The notes under the pieces were generated by a model. It had not been told where the DNA came from and did not search any database. It saw only the letters and a list, made by a program, of their open reading frames with translations. Position numbers and translations under genes: made by a program. A DNA stretch of 64,000 nt from Arcicella rigui (GTDB lineage Bacteria; Bacteroidota; Bacteroidia; Cytophagales; Spirosomataceae). This document shows, one piece after another, positions 40,249 to 50,073 of this stretch. The stretch lies in NCBI RefSeq assembly GCF_034929435.1, contig NZ_JAYFUM010000001.1, forward strand, positions 310,001 to 374,000, read 5' to 3'. The first letter of the stretch is position 1. Every line of letters starts with the position of its first letter.

Positions 40249-42345
40249 TCAACTAATCCTCGCCCAGTTGCTTGTATTGGCTTTTTGGTTTTCTACTTGT
40301 TCTTTTATCATCGCATTTTGTGGAAGCTCCAATTCGTGGTCTTCTTCCAAAATGGCAATGGCACATTCTCTGGCTACTCTTAAAATCTCTCCATCTTTTG
40401 CCAAGTCTGCTATCAGTAGTTCAACGACTCCACTTTGCTGTGTACCTGACAAATCGCCCGGCCCACGTAATTGTAAATCTACGTCGGCAATTTCAAAACC
40501 ATCAGTGGTTCTTACCATCGTGTCAATTCTGGTACGAGTATCTTTTGAAAGTTTTACGTCTGTCATCAAAATACAATAACTTTGTTCTGCTCCACGTCCT
40601 ACTCGTCCACGCAATTGGTGTAATTGTGCCAATCCAAAACGCTCTGCACTTTCTATCACCATAATTGAAGCGTTTGGAACATTTACGCCTACCTCAATCA
40701 CGGTAGTAGCCACCATAATTTGCGTTTCTTTTTTGATGAATCTTTGCATTTCAAAATCCTTGTCGGCGGCTTTCATTTTACCGTGAACGATACTGATATG
40801 ATACTCAGGAAATGCCCGAACGATACTTTCGTAGCCATCTGTCAAGAATTTAAAATCCATTTTTTCTGATTCTTCAATCAGAGGATATACCACATATACT
40901 TGTCGTCCTTTTTTGATTTCATCACGCATAAAACCAAAAACATTCAAACGGTGCGAGTCGTAGCGATGAACGGTTTTGATAGGTTTTCGTCCTTTGGGTA
41001 GCTCGTCAATGACCGATACATCCAAATCACCATAGAGTGTCATGGCTAAAGTTCTTGGAATTGGCGTAGCCGTCATTACTAAAATATGCGGGTGGATTTC
41101 TGAATTTTTCTCCCAAAGTTTAGCTCGCTGTGCTACACCAAAACGGTGCTGTTCGTCGATTACGACAAAACCTAAATTCTGAAATTGTACAATATCTTCT
41201 AAAATGGCGTGTGTGCCAACCAGTATTTTTAGCGAACCATCCAGCAATCCTTCATGAATACTTGTTCTTGCTTTTTTCCGAACAGAACCTGTGAGCTTGT
41301 CGATTTTTACGCCCAAACTTTCGGCAAATTCTTTCAAACCTTGATAATGCTGGTCGGCTAAAATTTCGGTAGGAGCAATGATACAAGCCTGACAGCCATT
41401 ACTGATTGCCAAAAGCATACAAATAAAAGCCACGATAGTTTTGCCAGAACCTACATCTCCTTGTAGCAAACGATTCATTTGTTTGCCCGATTTCATGTCC
41501 TCAAAAATCTCTTTTACTACTCTTTTTTGGGCATTGGTTAAATCAAAAGGCAAGTGATTTTTATAAAATTCGCTTACTAAACTGGTGTTTTTAAATACTT
41601 GCCCTTGATAATCAATTCGTCTGCTGAGTTTTTGTTTAATCAGCCTGAGTTGATTATAAAAAAGTTCTTCAAACTTCAATCTGCGTCGGGCTTGGTGTAG
41701 CCATGCTTCCGACTGTGGCAAATGAATATTATAAACGGCATCTCTTTTTGAAACCAAACGATATTTTTGACGAAGATTTTCGGGCAAAGTTTCTCGGATT
41801 TGGGCATAAGCCAAATCCAATAAATTGCGTTGCATCGTCGCAATTACTTTTGAATCTACATATCGTTTTTTGAGCTTTTCGGTTAAACCATAAACAGGTT
41901 GAAAGTAGCCACCTTTTTCATTGTCGGGACTGAGCAATTCCATTTCAGGATGCTGCATTTGCGGACGACCTTGAAAAAATGCAGGTTTACCGTAAATGAC
42001 ATATTCAGCACCAGCACGCAGTTTTTTCTCTAAAAAACTTACTCCTTGAAACCAAGTAAGTTCCATTGTTCCTGTGCCGTCTGAAAATTGCCCCGTAAGT
42101 CTGGCTTTATGTCCTTCGCCAATTTTTTCAAAAAAATGTAGTCTTCCTTTAATTTGTGCGGCATCCATTCCTTCGTACAAATCAAAAATACGGTAAAACT
42201 TAGTGCGGTCTTCGTAGCGAAAAGGATAATATTGAATTAAATCACTGTAAGTAAAAATCTGGAGTTCGGTGTTCAATAACAAAGCCCTTGCAGCACCAAC
42301 GCCTTTGAGAAACTCTATGCGGGTATCGAAAAAATTATTTTGCAT
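40249..42345 (-). CDS. recG: ATP-dependent DNA helicase RecG
   Basis: The product is 698 residues, full length. An N-terminal wedge/OB-fold domain (about 1-260) is followed by two helicase domains: Walker A GDVGSGKT (about 290-297), DEQH box (VVIDEQHRFGV), VMTATPIPRT (motif III), and motifs V-VI with QLRGRVGRG. RecG remodels stalled forks and Holliday junctions. The start ATG is the first in frame. It stands alone, ending convergently with a small ORF. Confidence 0.95.
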   Translation of the reverse strand: MQNNFFDTRIEFLKGVGAARALLLNTELQIFTYSDLIQYYPFRYEDRTKFYRIFDLYEGMDAAQIKGRLHFFEKIGEGHKARLTGQFSDGTGTMELTWFQGVSFLEKKLRAGAEYVIYGKPAFFQGRPQMQHPEMELLSPDNEKGGYFQPVYGLTEKLKKRYVDSKVIATMQRNLLDLAYAQIRETLPENLRQKYRLVSKRDAVYNIHLPQSEAWLHQARRRLKFEELFYNQLRLIKQKLSRRIDYQGQVFKNTSLVSEFYKNHLPFDLTNAQKRVVKEIFEDMKSGKQMNRLLQGDVGSGKTIVAFICMLLAISNGCQACIIAPTEILADQHYQGLKEFAESLGVKIDKLTGSVRKKARTSIHEGLLDGSLKILVGTHAILEDIVQFQNLGFVVIDEQHRFGVAQRAKLWEKNSEIHPHILVMTATPIPRTLAMTLYGDLDVSVIDELPKGRKPIKTVHRYDSHRLNVFGFMRDEIKKGRQVYVVYPLIEESEKMDFKFLTDGYESIVRAFPEYHISIVHGKMKAADKDFEMQRFIKKETQIMVATTVIEVGVNVPNASIMVIESAERFGLAQLHQLRGRVGRGAEQSYCILMTDVKLSKDTRTRIDTMVRTTDGFEIADVDLQLRGPGDLSGTQQSGVVELLIADLAKDGEILRVARECAIAILEEDHELELPQNAMIKEQVENQKANTSNWARIS

Positions 42346-42489
42346 GATTTTGCCCTAAACGCAACGTTATTGATAAAATATTGATGTAAATAAAAGAATA
42401 CGTGAAAATACTGATTTTTGCCGTAAAAGTATTATTTGCAAAGGTTCATGTATGTATTCTATCTGAAAAATGAAGAAAAGAATGGGCTA

Positions 42490-42521
42490 AAAAGCAAAAT
42501 AGCCTCGACAAGCGAGGCTAT
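42490..42521 (-). terminator. Terminator after the phosphodiesterase-like gene
   Basis: On the minus strand ATAGCCTCG (42521-42513) pairs perfectly with CGAGGCTAT (42507-42499) around a 5-base loop, followed by TTTGCTTTTTAG. It lies 24 bases beyond the stop codon. Confidence 0.85.
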
Positions 42522-42544
42522 GCAATCTATAATCATTTGTTGAA

Positions 42545-43690
42545 TTACTTCATTACTCCTTTCACCGCTTCTCCAATTTCTTTTCCATTCTGAAAATCGT
42601 AGCCTAAAAATTTCGCCAGTGTTTTCGCAATTTGGTTTTGGAAGTACTGCCCTTCTGTTTTGATTTCGCCCAAAGCTGGCGTGTCTGGGCCAATTACGCC
42701 AAACCAAATTTCATAACAATCAGGTACTTTTTGTCCGTGGCTTGTCCATTGATTTTTAATTTTGTTGCCTCTTCCGTGGTCTGTTGTTAAGATGATGGTC
42801 GTTTTATCTTTGTATTTTGGGTTACTTTGGCAATAATTCCACAAGTCGCCTACAAATTTATCAACAGTATTTGCCGCAAAAAGGTACTCATCGTATTTGG
42901 CTTCGTGGGCAAATTCGTCGGTTTCGTCAAAAGATAAAAAGAAAACGCTTGGTTGGTTTTTCTTAATATATTCTTTCGCCAAAAAATAGGTAATAAAATC
43001 GTGGCGGTCGCTGGCTAAACTTGGGTAAGTACTCTGGATTTCATTCAACATTTTTTCTTTTTCTGTCAGATTTCCTTCCACTAATTCTTTCCCAGAATTT
43101 ACTGGAATTCCACTTCTTTTTTCATTGATAATGTAAGGGAAAACATCCCAAGTAGAGTAAGCAGCTACTTTTCCTTTGTACTTTGGTTGATTATTCAAAA
43201 ACTCTAAAACGGTGATGTTTTCATTCAAAATTTTATCATTTGAATTTACTTTGTCGTCGGCATAACCTGTCAAGATTTCGTTATAGCCGGGATACGAAAA
43301 CCAGTAGGGATTTTTTACGTTTACTTTATTGCCTGCCCAGCGGTTTCCGTAAAGTTGCCCTTGTTTTGCCATCGTGTTCCAAACAAAAGGCATAATTTTC
43401 TTGCGGCTCACCTCAGCCGTATCCGACCAAAAATGCTGCTTTATTCTATCTTTATTTTTAGTAAATTCTTTGCTGTTCAACAACACAGAATCCACTCCGC
43501 CAAATACTTCTTCCCATCTGAAACCATCTGTGGTCACTAAAAAAATATGTTCAGTTTTATGTTGCGAAAAAGCAGTATTTGCATTCATCAAAATGATGAA
43601 AAAAACGGCTGTCAACTTTTTGGATTTTGGCAAGAAATGTAAAGCCTTGCGTAGTTGATAAATAAAATCATCTATCACTAATTTTATCAT
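42545..43690 (-). CDS. Exported alkaline-phosphatase-superfamily hydrolase
   Basis: The frame opens at TTG 43792, but ATG 43690 gives 381 residues with a hydrophobic signal region ending NANTAFSQ. The mature protein has phosphodiesterase/phosphopentomutase-type metal sites: VTTDGFRWEEVFGG at the start, FFLSFDETDEFAHEA and ILTTDHGRG near the C-terminus. The usual nucleophile Thr/Ser region reads PYWFSYPGYNEIL. It is a periplasmic phosphate- or sulfate-ester hydrolase of unknown substrate. The N-terminal stretch before the hydrophobic core is unusually long (about 25 residues), so the start is uncertain. Confidence 0.75.
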   Translation of the reverse strand: MIKLVIDDFIYQLRKALHFLPKSKKLTAVFFIILMNANTAFSQHKTEHIFLVTTDGFRWEEVFGGVDSVLLNSKEFTKNKDRIKQHFWSDTAEVSRKKIMPFVWNTMAKQGQLYGNRWAGNKVNVKNPYWFSYPGYNEILTGYADDKVNSNDKILNENITVLEFLNNQPKYKGKVAAYSTWDVFPYIINEKRSGIPVNSGKELVEGNLTEKEKMLNEIQSTYPSLASDRHDFITYFLAKEYIKKNQPSVFFLSFDETDEFAHEAKYDEYLFAANTVDKFVGDLWNYCQSNPKYKDKTTIILTTDHGRGNKIKNQWTSHGQKVPDCYEIWFGVIGPDTPALGEIKTEGQYFQNQIAKTLAKFLGYDFQNGKEIGEAVKGVMK

Positions 43691-44372
43691 GGTGGTTGCG
43701 TTGGGCAAAAAGTTCATTGCTTTGTGTTTTGTGATGAGGAAAACTTGCAGAACTTCATCAGTTCTACTGGATTCGGCAGTAAATTTAGACAATGCTATGA
43801 TATAATGAGAAGCACAGAGATTATCTAAAAATTATGATTTCTTGTGCTATGTTAAATAAATATAAAAAACCATATTGAGTTAGATTTTATCCAACAACTT
43901 TGCAGGCAAGTCGCTTAAAAAAGTATTATAATTTTTTGAAAAATCTACTCTTGAATAAAAAAAAGTAAACAAACTTGACTTTTATAATTTTAGTTTATAC
44001 TTTTATAAAGTCAATATAGTTTACTAAAATACTATTCAATCGTTGATAGTCGTTCATCAGTAAATTAAGGCACTTAAAATGAAAATAAAAGCTTCGTACA
44101 AAACGAAATTTTATCACATTTTATCGCAAGTTGTGAACTAATTCTAAAATTTCACAGTTTGCAAAACATTAAGCCCCACATACGCTACTTATAATACTTA
44201 GAAACAGATTAACCACTTTATCAATTTATCACTAACCTTTAGTGATACGTTTGTGAATACGTGTTCATTTGTTCGCATCGACTTCGAGGTTCATTACCTT
44301 ACTTTTTGTTAAATTTTACTGGTTCGTGCAGAGCGAACGTTTGATTGCTTTGTTCAATTTAAGCATATAGTA
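43691..44372. other. Long divergent intergenic region upstream of the DUF5686 gene
   Basis: The 682 bp between the hydrolase start and ATG 44373 has no convincing ORF. It contains a 62-bp interrupted palindrome at 43964-44025 and otherwise AT-rich sequence. No TAnnTTTG box was recognised near 44373. Confidence 0.55.
43964..44025. repeat. 62-bp interrupted palindrome
   Basis: The outer arms AGTAAAC (43964-43970) and GTTTACT (44019-44025) enclose inner arms TTGACTTTTATAA (43975-43987) and TTATAAAGTCAA (44003-44014), separated by 4-base spacers and a 15-base centre. It is nearly symmetric about one point and lies 350 bp upstream of the DUF5686 gene. It may be an operator for a dimer-of-dimers or a cruciform/hairpin. 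Confidence 0.65.
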
Positions 44373-46937
44373 ATGCGTGCATTAAAAAAAATACTGAAAA
44401 CCTCTTTACTCTTCTTCTTTGTAGTTACTTATGTTAATGTTTTTGCACAACAAACTACAAGAATCAAAGGAAAAGTAATTGATGCAAAAACGGGAGAAGT
44501 ATTACCCTTTGTGAATATAAGTATCATGGGAACTAAACAAGGAACTCAGACTGATATGAATGGTAGTTTTTACTTAGAAACTACCGACACAAAGCCTACA
44601 CTCAGAGTAGCTTTTGTAGGCTACACACCCGAAGTAAGAACCATTGAAGGCGGAAAAATAATTACGCTGACCTTTAAATTAAAAGTACAAAATACTGATT
44701 TGCAGGAAGTAGTAGTAAAAGGTAAAAAAGACCGCTACCGCAATAAAGATAATCCTGCCGTTACTTTAATCAGGAAAGTAATTGAACATAAAGCTGAAAA
44801 CCGTAAAGAATCACTGGATTTTTATCAGTACAATAAGTACGAAAAATTAGAATTTGACCTTAGTAATATTTCTGAAAAATTTAGAAATAAACGTTCCCTG
44901 CGAAAGTTTGATTTTGTTTTCAATCATTTAGATACTTCGCAAATCACGGGAAAAGTCAATTTGCCTATGTATTTAAAAGAAACAATTTCTGATGTCTATT
45001 ACAGAAAGTCGCCCGAAAATAAAAAAGAAGTAATTCAAGGCGAAAAAATGACAGGCTTGGGAAATTATGTTGATAACAATGGGATAAAACTTTACTTAGA
45101 AGCACTTTATCAAGATATAAATGTTTATGACAACAATATTTTACTTTTAGCAACACAGTTTTTAGGACCAACTGCTCCAGTTGCCCCACAATTTTACCGT
45201 TATGTAATTATCGACACCACCGAATTTAAAGGTACAAAATGTGTAAACTTAGGTTTTTCGCCAAGAAACTCAAATGACCAATTGTTTCAAGGCACGATGT
45301 ATGTGGCTTTAGATTCAAGTTATGCTATTAGAAAAGTACAAATGGGCTTTTCAAAAGACATCAACGTCAATTTCGTTACAGACCTTCGAGTCTCGCAAGA
45401 ATTTGATTTTATAGCCAACGAAGGTTTGATGTTGACAAAAGATGATTTAGCCATCGAATTTAATTTACTCAAAAAGGAAAACGGCATGGGACTTTTTGGG
45501 CAAAGGAGTGTGTCGTATAAAGACTACGTTATTAATAAAGCCATTGCAGAAAAGTATTTTGAAGGACTAAAAGTAGATACCGAAAAAAACGCTACTAATC
45601 GAGATGAAGCTTTTTGGGAAGCTGCACGCCATCAAGGCTTATCGAAGAAAGAATTAGGTATTTATACAATGGTAGATAGTGTAAAAAAAGTGCCAGCCTT
45701 TCAGCGATTTATGAATACTGCCACCTTTTTGTTGGAAGGTTATAAACCCATTGGTGGTTTTGAAATTGGGCCAGTAAATACTTTTTACAGTTTCAATCCA
45801 ATTGAAGGCTTTAGGTTGCGTTTGGGCGGAAGAACGACCAGTAATTTTAGTGATAGAATCGCCATCGAAAGCTATGGAGCTTACGGTTTTAGAGATGAGC
45901 GTTTTAAGTACTTTGGTTCTGCAACGTTCTCATTAACAGACCATAATACTTATACCTATCCGATAAAACATATTCAGGTTTCGTATCAAAACGAAATCAA
46001 AATTCCCGGACAGGAGCTACAATTTGTACAGGAAGATAACTTTTTGCTTTCGTTCAAAAGAGGACAAAACAACAAAATGACCTACAACAAAGTACTGAAT
46101 ATTGATTATCTGAATGAATCAAAAAGTGGTTTTACGCTTAATCTAAACTTTAAAAATATTCGACAAACGCCTACTGGGGCATTGCAATTCAATAGTTTAA
46201 GTAAAGAAGGTAACCAAATCAGTACGCCCGAAATCATAACAAGTGAAATAATGTTAGGCTTGCGATACGCCCCCAATGAACAATTTTATCAAGGCAAAAA
46301 TTATCGAATTCCTATCATTAATAAGTATCCGTCTTTTCAGTTGCGTTATACTCTTGGTATCAAAGGCGTGTTGGGTAGTCAGTACAATTTTCAGCGATTG
46401 GTCGCTTATACGCACAAGCGAGTGTATTTACCGCCCATTGGCTTTACAGATTTTACCTTAGAAGGCGGAAAAACGTTCAATGCTTTGCCTTTTGCTTTGC
46501 TGACCATTCATAGAGCCAACCAAACCTATGCTTATCAGCCAGAAGCTTATAACTTAATGAATTTCTTGGAGTTCGTCAGCGACGAGTACGCAGCTTTGTT
46601 TGTTGACCATCATTTCAATGGATTCATTTTAAATAAATTACCACTCATTAAAAAGTTGAAACTACGAGAAGTAATTTCTTTTAAAGGTTTAATGGGAAAA
46701 CTCAGCGATAAAAATAAACCAACAGCCGAAAATGGTTTAATGCTTTTACCTACCGACGAAAACGGAAACCCAAGTACTTTTTCATTAGAAAGTAAACCAT
46801 ATATGGAAATGAGTTTGGGGCTTGAAAACATCTTTAAAGTACTGAGATTAGACTTTATTAAAAGATTGAGTTATCTGGAAAACCCCAATGTAAGCTCAAA
46901 TCCGACGGTAAGGTTTAGAATGCGTTTTGATTTTTAA
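44373..46937 (+). CDS. DUF5686 outer-membrane protein with carboxypeptidase-regulatory-like domain
   Basis: The product is 854 residues. The signal peptide MRALKKILKTSLLFFFVVT ends at VFAQ. Residues about 25-110 are a CarboxypepD_reg-like domain (IKGKVIDAKTGEVLPFVNI, QTDMNGSFYL, VAFVGYTPEV). The rest matches DUF5686: NPAVTLIRKVIEHKAENR, QYNKYEKLEFDL, a large beta-rich barrel and an aromatic C-terminal strand (VRFRMRFDF). These proteins are probably outer-membrane barrels; no function is established. It is a single gene. Confidence 0.86.
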   Translation: MRALKKILKTSLLFFFVVTYVNVFAQQTTRIKGKVIDAKTGEVLPFVNISIMGTKQGTQTDMNGSFYLETTDTKPTLRVAFVGYTPEVRTIEGGKIITLTFKLKVQNTDLQEVVVKGKKDRYRNKDNPAVTLIRKVIEHKAENRKESLDFYQYNKYEKLEFDLSNISEKFRNKRSLRKFDFVFNHLDTSQITGKVNLPMYLKETISDVYYRKSPENKKEVIQGEKMTGLGNYVDNNGIKLYLEALYQDINVYDNNILLLATQFLGPTAPVAPQFYRYVIIDTTEFKGTKCVNLGFSPRNSNDQLFQGTMYVALDSSYAIRKVQMGFSKDINVNFVTDLRVSQEFDFIANEGLMLTKDDLAIEFNLLKKENGMGLFGQRSVSYKDYVINKAIAEKYFEGLKVDTEKNATNRDEAFWEAARHQGLSKKELGIYTMVDSVKKVPAFQRFMNTATFLLEGYKPIGGFEIGPVNTFYSFNPIEGFRLRLGGRTTSNFSDRIAIESYGAYGFRDERFKYFGSATFSLTDHNTYTYPIKHIQVSYQNEIKIPGQELQFVQEDNFLLSFKRGQNNKMTYNKVLNIDYLNESKSGFTLNLNFKNIRQTPTGALQFNSLSKEGNQISTPEIITSEIMLGLRYAPNEQFYQGKNYRIPIINKYPSFQLRYTLGIKGVLGSQYNFQRLVAYTHKRVYLPPIGFTDFTLEGGKTFNALPFALLTIHRANQTYAYQPEAYNLMNFLEFVSDEYAALFVDHHFNGFILNKLPLIKKLKLREVISFKGLMGKLSDKNKPTAENGLMLLPTDENGNPSTFSLESKPYMEMSLGLENIFKVLRLDFIKRLSYLENPNVSSNPTVRFRMRFDF

Positions 46938-47079
46938 CTTGACAATTTTCTGCCCTTAATACTCTGATAATAAAGCAATAACATTGATGTTGAATATGCT
47001 TAATGCTGTCTTTACATTGATAACAGTAAAGCTTATAAACACTTAATTTCGAGGTAACGGAGAATTAATACTCGCTTTA

Positions 47080-47087
47080 TAATTTTG
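47080..47087 (+). promoter_or_regulatory. Candidate -7 promoter box of the ulosonic acid operon
   Basis: TAATTTTG matches TAnnTTTG and lies 25 bp before ATG 47112, giving a start of transcription near 47094. The -33 element is not clear. Confidence 0.4.
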
Positions 47088-47111
47088 TTTCAATAAAATC
47101 ATCCACCGTTT

Positions 47112-48146
47112 ATGCAAAAGAAAATTTTATTCATCACGGGTTCAATCAATCAAACAACTCAAATGGAGCAAATTTCAAAAGAGTTGCCAGAGTTCGATTG
47201 TTGGTTTAGTCAAATTTTTGTGGATTCGCCTATTTATCAGTGGCTTATTGATAACACTCAGTTGTTAGATAGAACGGTAGTTTCTGGACAATTCAAAGAA
47301 AATTCAGAGAAGTATTGCCGTGAAAAAGGGCTAAAAATGGACTACAAAGGCAGAAAACAACATTACGATTTGGTGGTTTATTGCTCCGATTTGATTATCC
47401 CCGACAGAATGCTTCAAACCAAAACTTTGTGGGTACAAGAAGGCATGATTGATGAGCATAATACGGTGAGTAAACTTATTAAAAAGCTAAAATTACCTCC
47501 TTATTTGGCAATTGGTACTTCCTTAAACGGTGCTTCAAATATTTGTGATGTGTATTGTGCGGCATCCGAAGGATACAAAAATCGCTTTGCAAATATTGGA
47601 ACGGATGCACATAAAATTTTCGTAACTGGAATGCCCAATTTTGATAATTGTGAGCAATATTTTCAGAACGATTTTCCCCTTCACAATTACGTTTTGGTAG
47701 CCACTTCTGATAGCAGAGAGTGCTTTAGAAATGAAGATAGAATCGGTTTTATTAAAGATTGTGTGGCAAAAGCGGCGGGCAGACAAATGATTTTTAAGCT
47801 ACATCCCAACGAAATTGTAGAAAGAGCCGTAGCCGAAATCAAAGAAAATACGCCAGAAGGCACTATCATTTATACTTCTGGAAATCTTAACCCGATGATT
47901 GCTAATTGTGATGAATTTATTACCCAGTACTCTTCTGCCGTTTATGTGGGCATGGCTTTGGGTAAGAAAGTCCATTCATATTTTGATGAAGCAGAATTAA
48001 AAAGCCAAATGCCTTTACAAAACAAAGGTACTTCGGCAAAAAATATCGCTCAGGTTTGCCGTGATTTCTTAGCTTTTTCTGGCAAAAAAGAAGATTTCGC
48101 TAAATCGTATCAGTACAGAGCCGTTTCTGAATTGGTTTATCAATAA
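47112..48146 (+). CDS. GT-B-like glycosyl/glycerophosphotransferase-like protein
   Basis: The product is 344 residues, soluble, with no signal. Residues about 1-180 and 185-340 look like two Rossmann-type domains. The second has VLVATSDSRE, MIFKLHPNE and ITQYSSAVYVGMALGKKVHSYF, a pattern seen in CDP-glycerol glycerophosphotransferases and some sialyl/Kdo-type transferases (HP and S-S motifs). It is the first gene of an operon with cytidylyltransferase and NeuB-like genes, so it may transfer the CMP-activated sugar made by them. Identification as a transferase is moderate, substrate is inference. Confidence 0.55.
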   Translation: MQKKILFITGSINQTTQMEQISKELPEFDCWFSQIFVDSPIYQWLIDNTQLLDRTVVSGQFKENSEKYCREKGLKMDYKGRKQHYDLVVYCSDLIIPDRMLQTKTLWVQEGMIDEHNTVSKLIKKLKLPPYLAIGTSLNGASNICDVYCAASEGYKNRFANIGTDAHKIFVTGMPNFDNCEQYFQNDFPLHNYVLVATSDSRECFRNEDRIGFIKDCVAKAAGRQMIFKLHPNEIVERAVAEIKENTPEGTIIYTSGNLNPMIANCDEFITQYSSAVYVGMALGKKVHSYFDEAELKSQMPLQNKGTSAKNIAQVCRDFLAFSGKKEDFAKSYQYRAVSELVYQ

Positions 48147-48168
48147 GTATTCATCATGTGATGAATAC
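48147..48168. repeat. Perfect inverted repeat after the first operon gene
   Basis: GTATTCATCA (48147-48156) and TGATGAATAC (48159-48168) are perfect complements with a 2-base centre. It begins directly at the stop codon of the upstream gene. It is too tight a loop for a good terminator as drawn and could be an operator or mRNA stem. Confidence 0.6.
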
Positions 48169-48256
48169 CATGTAAGAGAAGTTTATTTTTTCGTAAATAA
48201 TGATAATTAGAAGATTGAAAAACTAAGTTATCATTACAATCACTCATTACTTCACA

Positions 48257-49060
48257 ATGACAGCCATTAGCATTGTTGTTCAGGCTCGAATGTCTTCAAG
48301 CCGCTTACCCAAAAAGGTTTTATTACCCATTTTGGGCGAAAGCCTGCTTTATAGAATGGTTGAGCGTTTGCAGCAAATCAAACACAAAGCAAGTATCGTA
48401 ATTGCTACTTCTGAAAACTCAGAAGACGATGTAATCGAAGAATTTTGTCAAGCAAAAAACATTACTTGTTTTCGTGGAAGTTTGAATAATTTATTGGACA
48501 GACATTATCAAGTTGGTGTATTGACGAATGCGGATATTGTCATTAAAATTCCTTCGGATTGTCCATTGATTGACCCTCGCATTGTGGATAAAGTATTGGA
48601 TTTCTATGTTGAAAATGAAGGGAAATACGACTTTGTAAGTAACCTTCATCCTGCTACTTATCCAGATGGCAACGATGTAGAAATAATGACTTTTGAGGCT
48701 TTGAAAAAAGCTTGGCAAGAAGCAACTCGTCCTTTGGAGTTGGAACATACTACACCTTATTTCTGGGAAAACCCAGACAAATTTCGCTTGGCGAATGTGA
48801 CTTGGGAAACAGGTTTAGACTACTCGATGTCACATCGTTTTACGATAGATTATTACGAAGATTACTTGTTTATCAAACGAGTTTTTGAAGAATTATATCC
48901 ACAAAATCCAGCTTTTTCATTAGAAGACATACTGTCGTTATTAGAAGAAAAGCCTGAAATCTACGCCATCAATCAACATTTTGCAGGGGTAAACTGGTAC
49001 AGAAATCATTTAGGTGAACTGAAAACCATTACAGCAGAACAAACAAAATTGAGCATTTAG
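48257..49060 (+). CDS. SpsF-like cytidylyltransferase
   Basis: The product is 267 residues. The N-terminal nucleotide-binding motif VVQARMSSSRLPKKVL is the signature of SpsF/CMP-sugar synthetases (related to KdsB and NeuA), followed by VIKIPSDCPLIDPRIVDKV with the metal-binding Asp. It should activate a sugar acid with CTP. It stands 18 bp before the split transketolase genes and upstream of NeuB-like and KdsC-like genes, which fits CMP activation of a 2-ulosonic acid. Confidence 0.8.
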   Translation: MTAISIVVQARMSSSRLPKKVLLPILGESLLYRMVERLQQIKHKASIVIATSENSEDDVIEEFCQAKNITCFRGSLNNLLDRHYQVGVLTNADIVIKIPSDCPLIDPRIVDKVLDFYVENEGKYDFVSNLHPATYPDGNDVEIMTFEALKKAWQEATRPLELEHTTPYFWENPDKFRLANVTWETGLDYSMSHRFTIDYYEDYLFIKRVFEELYPQNPAFSLEDILSLLEEKPEIYAINQHFAGVNWYRNHLGELKTITAEQTKLSI

Positions 49061-49078
49061 CATAAATATATAGCTACC

Positions 49079-49936
49079 ATGACCGAAGAAAAATTAGAAA
49101 AATTAACAAGCATCGCTTTGCGAGTACGTGAACACATCATCGGAATGTCCACGGATGGCGGTTGTTTTGTAGGTGCGTCCCTTTCAGCTACCGATTTGAT
49201 GGTTTATCTCTACAACGATTTTTTGAATATTTCCAAAGAAAATCTCGACGACCCTAATCGTGACTACCTCTTTCTTTCAAAAGGACACGATGTGCCTGCT
49301 TTGTACGGTACTTTGGTTGAAATGGGTATTTTAGAAGCCGAACGTTTACAAAATCACCTTTCAGCAAACGATAATATTTACTGGCATCCAAACACTAAAA
49401 TTCCGGGAATTGAATTTCACTCTGGTTCGTTGGGACACCTTCCTGCGGTTTCCTTGGGCGTGGCTTTAGATTGTAAAATCAGAGGGACAGAGAACAGAAT
49501 CGTATGTATTTTGGGCGATGGCGAATTGAACGAAGGTTCGTGCTGGGAAGCTGTTTTGGTAGCGAATGCTTACAAATTAGACAATCTGGTTTTTGTGATT
49601 GACCGCAATCATTTCCAAGCGAATGTTGCCACTGAGGAATTAATTCCTTTAGAACCTTTGGCGGATAAATTCAAAGCTTTTGGGGCGGATGTCGTAAGAA
49701 TTGATGGACATAATTTCTTGGATTTAGAAGAAGCATTTACAAGTTTGGATGAACGCAAAGGAAAACTTCATGTAGTCATTGCGGATACTGTGCGAGGCAA
49801 AGGTTTACCAAGTATCGAAGCCCGTGCCGACCGTTGGTTCTGTAATTTTTCAGAAAATGAAGTTTCACAATTGATGGAAGAATTACACGGCGTTCACGCA
49901 GCAACTATTGAATCAGAGGTATTGATGGTTAGATAG
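49079..49936 (+). CDS. Transketolase, N-terminal (thiamine diphosphate-binding) subunit
   Basis: The product is 285 residues. It carries the ThDP/Mg motif GDGELNEGSCWEA and VIDRNHFQAN, and transketolase marks LSKGHDVPALYG, GSLGHLPAVSLGVA. It is the N-terminal half only; the C-terminal half is the next gene, 137 bp away across a large hairpin repeat. Split transketolases often serve specialised pathways rather than the pentose phosphate pathway. Here it would move a two-carbon unit to or from a sugar precursor of the ulosonic acid. Confidence 0.85.
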   Translation: MTEEKLEKLTSIALRVREHIIGMSTDGGCFVGASLSATDLMVYLYNDFLNISKENLDDPNRDYLFLSKGHDVPALYGTLVEMGILEAERLQNHLSANDNIYWHPNTKIPGIEFHSGSLGHLPAVSLGVALDCKIRGTENRIVCILGDGELNEGSCWEAVLVANAYKLDNLVFVIDRNHFQANVATEELIPLEPLADKFKAFGADVVRIDGHNFLDLEEAFTSLDERKGKLHVVIADTVRGKGLPSIEARADRWFCNFSENEVSQLMEELHGVHAATIESEVLMVR

Positions 49937-50061
49937 GTTTTTAGCTGTAAGCTATGAGCCGTGAGCTTTGAGCTATGAGCTAAAATATATGAAAACTAAA
50001 TTAAATATCTAAAGCTCACTGCTCAAAGCTCATAGCTCAAGGCTGACAGCTAAAAGCTAAA
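49937..50061. repeat. Intergenic hairpin, TATGAGC/TGAGCTT word family
   Basis: The left arm (about 49937-49981) and right arm (about 50011-50061) are near complements of about 45 bases. Each is a run of 7-base words such as AGCTATGAGCCGTGAGCTTTG and CTCAAAGCTCATAGCTCAAG. It begins one base after the stop of the first transketolase half and separates it from the second half in the same operon. Confidence 0.88.
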
Positions 50062-50073
50062 AATTAAAAAATC

